Part shown: positions 30,584 to 30,956 of the stretch, in pieces
Layout: each line of letters begins with the position of its first letter
Position numbering within the stretch: the first letter of the stretch is position 1
Assembly: GCA_050735975.1 (NCBI GenBank)
Contig: JBOHVS010000208.1
Span: 1 to 30,956 of the forward strand
Direction of reading: 5' to 3'
DNA length: 30,956 bases
DNA from: DATMBL01 sp050735975
GTDB lineage: Bacteria > Desulfobacterota > Binatia > UBA9968
Made by a program: the position numbers and the translations under genes
The notes under the pieces: generated by a model
The model's input: only the letters and a program-made list of their open reading frames with translations
Database searches by the model: none
What the model was told of the DNA's origin: nothing

Positions 30584-30956
30584 ATGGATCGAAAGAAACG
30601 AATCATCGCGGTCGGAGCGATGGGCCCCAACTTCGACATCGACCAGACCCCGGATCTCCCGGCACCCACTATTCTGACGGAAGCCTCAACGAAAGACGGC
30701 GGCCTCGGCTGGATGATGGTCTGCCAAGTCGGCGAAGATGCCGTGGTGAAATTGTCGCAACGTGACCATATACTGGCGCGCATCGACGCCGCCAAGCGCG
30801 AGATTCTCGCGGCCGACAGCATGGTCAAACTGATGGCCTTTCGGAGCAAGGCCGACGCGATGCGGCAGCTCGTTCGAGCGTCGCGAGACATGCAGCTCAT
30901 CAACTTGGCCAACGAGCTGAAATTGAGGTGTGAAACGCAGCTCGGCGAAATGCTTC
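30584..30956 (+). CDS. Phage/plasmid-type hypothetical protein, 3' end beyond window
   Basis: From ATG 30584 the frame is open for 124 codons to the window edge, so the gene is incomplete. The N-terminal part (FDIDQTPDLPAPTILTEAST) is unremarkable; from about residue 66 it is helical and charged: DAAKREILAADSMVKLMAFR, then SKADAMRQLVRASRDMQLIN and LANELKLRCETQLGEML. The order RxKADAMR ... A-ELKLR-E-xLGEML is that of a protein family common on phages, plasmids and integrated elements. There is no clear ribosome site and the start may be a later Met (residue 13). A stop (TAA) lies in frame just upstream. It fits the mobile or decayed character of the last 2.4 kb. Confidence 0.65.
   Translation, partial: MDRKKRIIAVGAMGPNFDIDQTPDLPAPTILTEASTKDGGLGWMMVCQVGEDAVVKLSQRDHILARIDAAKREILAADSMVKLMAFRSKADAMRQLVRASRDMQLINLANELKLRCETQLGEML

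Noticed and set aside
30478..30912. 144-codon minus-strand frame at the right end
   Set aside because: It is the complement of the plus-strand gene from 30584, whose protein matches a recognisable family pattern.

Overview
The window comes from the chromosome of a Gram-negative bacterium. Four lipoprotein-type or exported small proteins, a ClpS/ClpA pair, a Ste24-like membrane protease, sigma-54 promoters with an NtrC-type activator, and a two-subunit 2-oxoacid:ferredoxin oxidoreductase together suggest a deltaproteobacterial, Desulfobacterota, Binatota or NC10-like lineage. The sequence alone does not fix the phylum. No rRNA, tRNA or CRISPR array was seen.

Layout. 1-820 (minus): three small genes for envelope or exported proteins. 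992-1938 (minus): a small lipoprotein and a periplasmic M48 protease. 2167-5048 (minus): a two-component pair, membrane histidine kinase plus NtrC-like sigma-54 activator, divergent from moaA (5168-6178). 6252-6524 (minus): a lipoprotein. 6694-10664 (plus): an MFS permease, a chromate-type transporter and a CNNM/CorC-type protein. 10718-15039 (plus): an apparent operon of MFS permease, Rieske ferredoxin, a beta-sandwich-like protein, a cupin, a molybdopterin-binding protein and an isochorismatase-like hydrolase, ending in a bidirectional terminator. 15129-18927 (minus): CBS protein and the alpha and beta subunits of a 2-oxoacid:ferredoxin oxidoreductase. 19097-22991 (plus): clpS, clpA and a Ste24-like protease. 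23365-27621 (minus): a four-gene phosphorelay (sensor kinase, receiver, receiver-GAF-kinase, receiver) with no output domain. 28060-28560 (plus): an orphan gene. 28651-30956: gene remnants with frameshifts, one amber-interrupted reading frame, a SprT-like zincin, and the start of a phage- or plasmid-type gene running off the end.

The main unifying signal is regulatory. Four intergenic sites match the sigma-54 -24/-12 element with the correct 12-base GG-to-GC spacing; two match TGGCAC-N5-TTGC exactly. They stand before the small exported-protein operon, the lipoprotein/M48 pair, the four-gene phosphorelay and the orphan 28060 gene. The NtrC-like activator encoded at 2167-3519 is a natural candidate regulator. 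This suggests a local sigma-54 circuit joining envelope proteins, envelope proteolysis and a second phosphorelay; the link from activator to promoters is inference.
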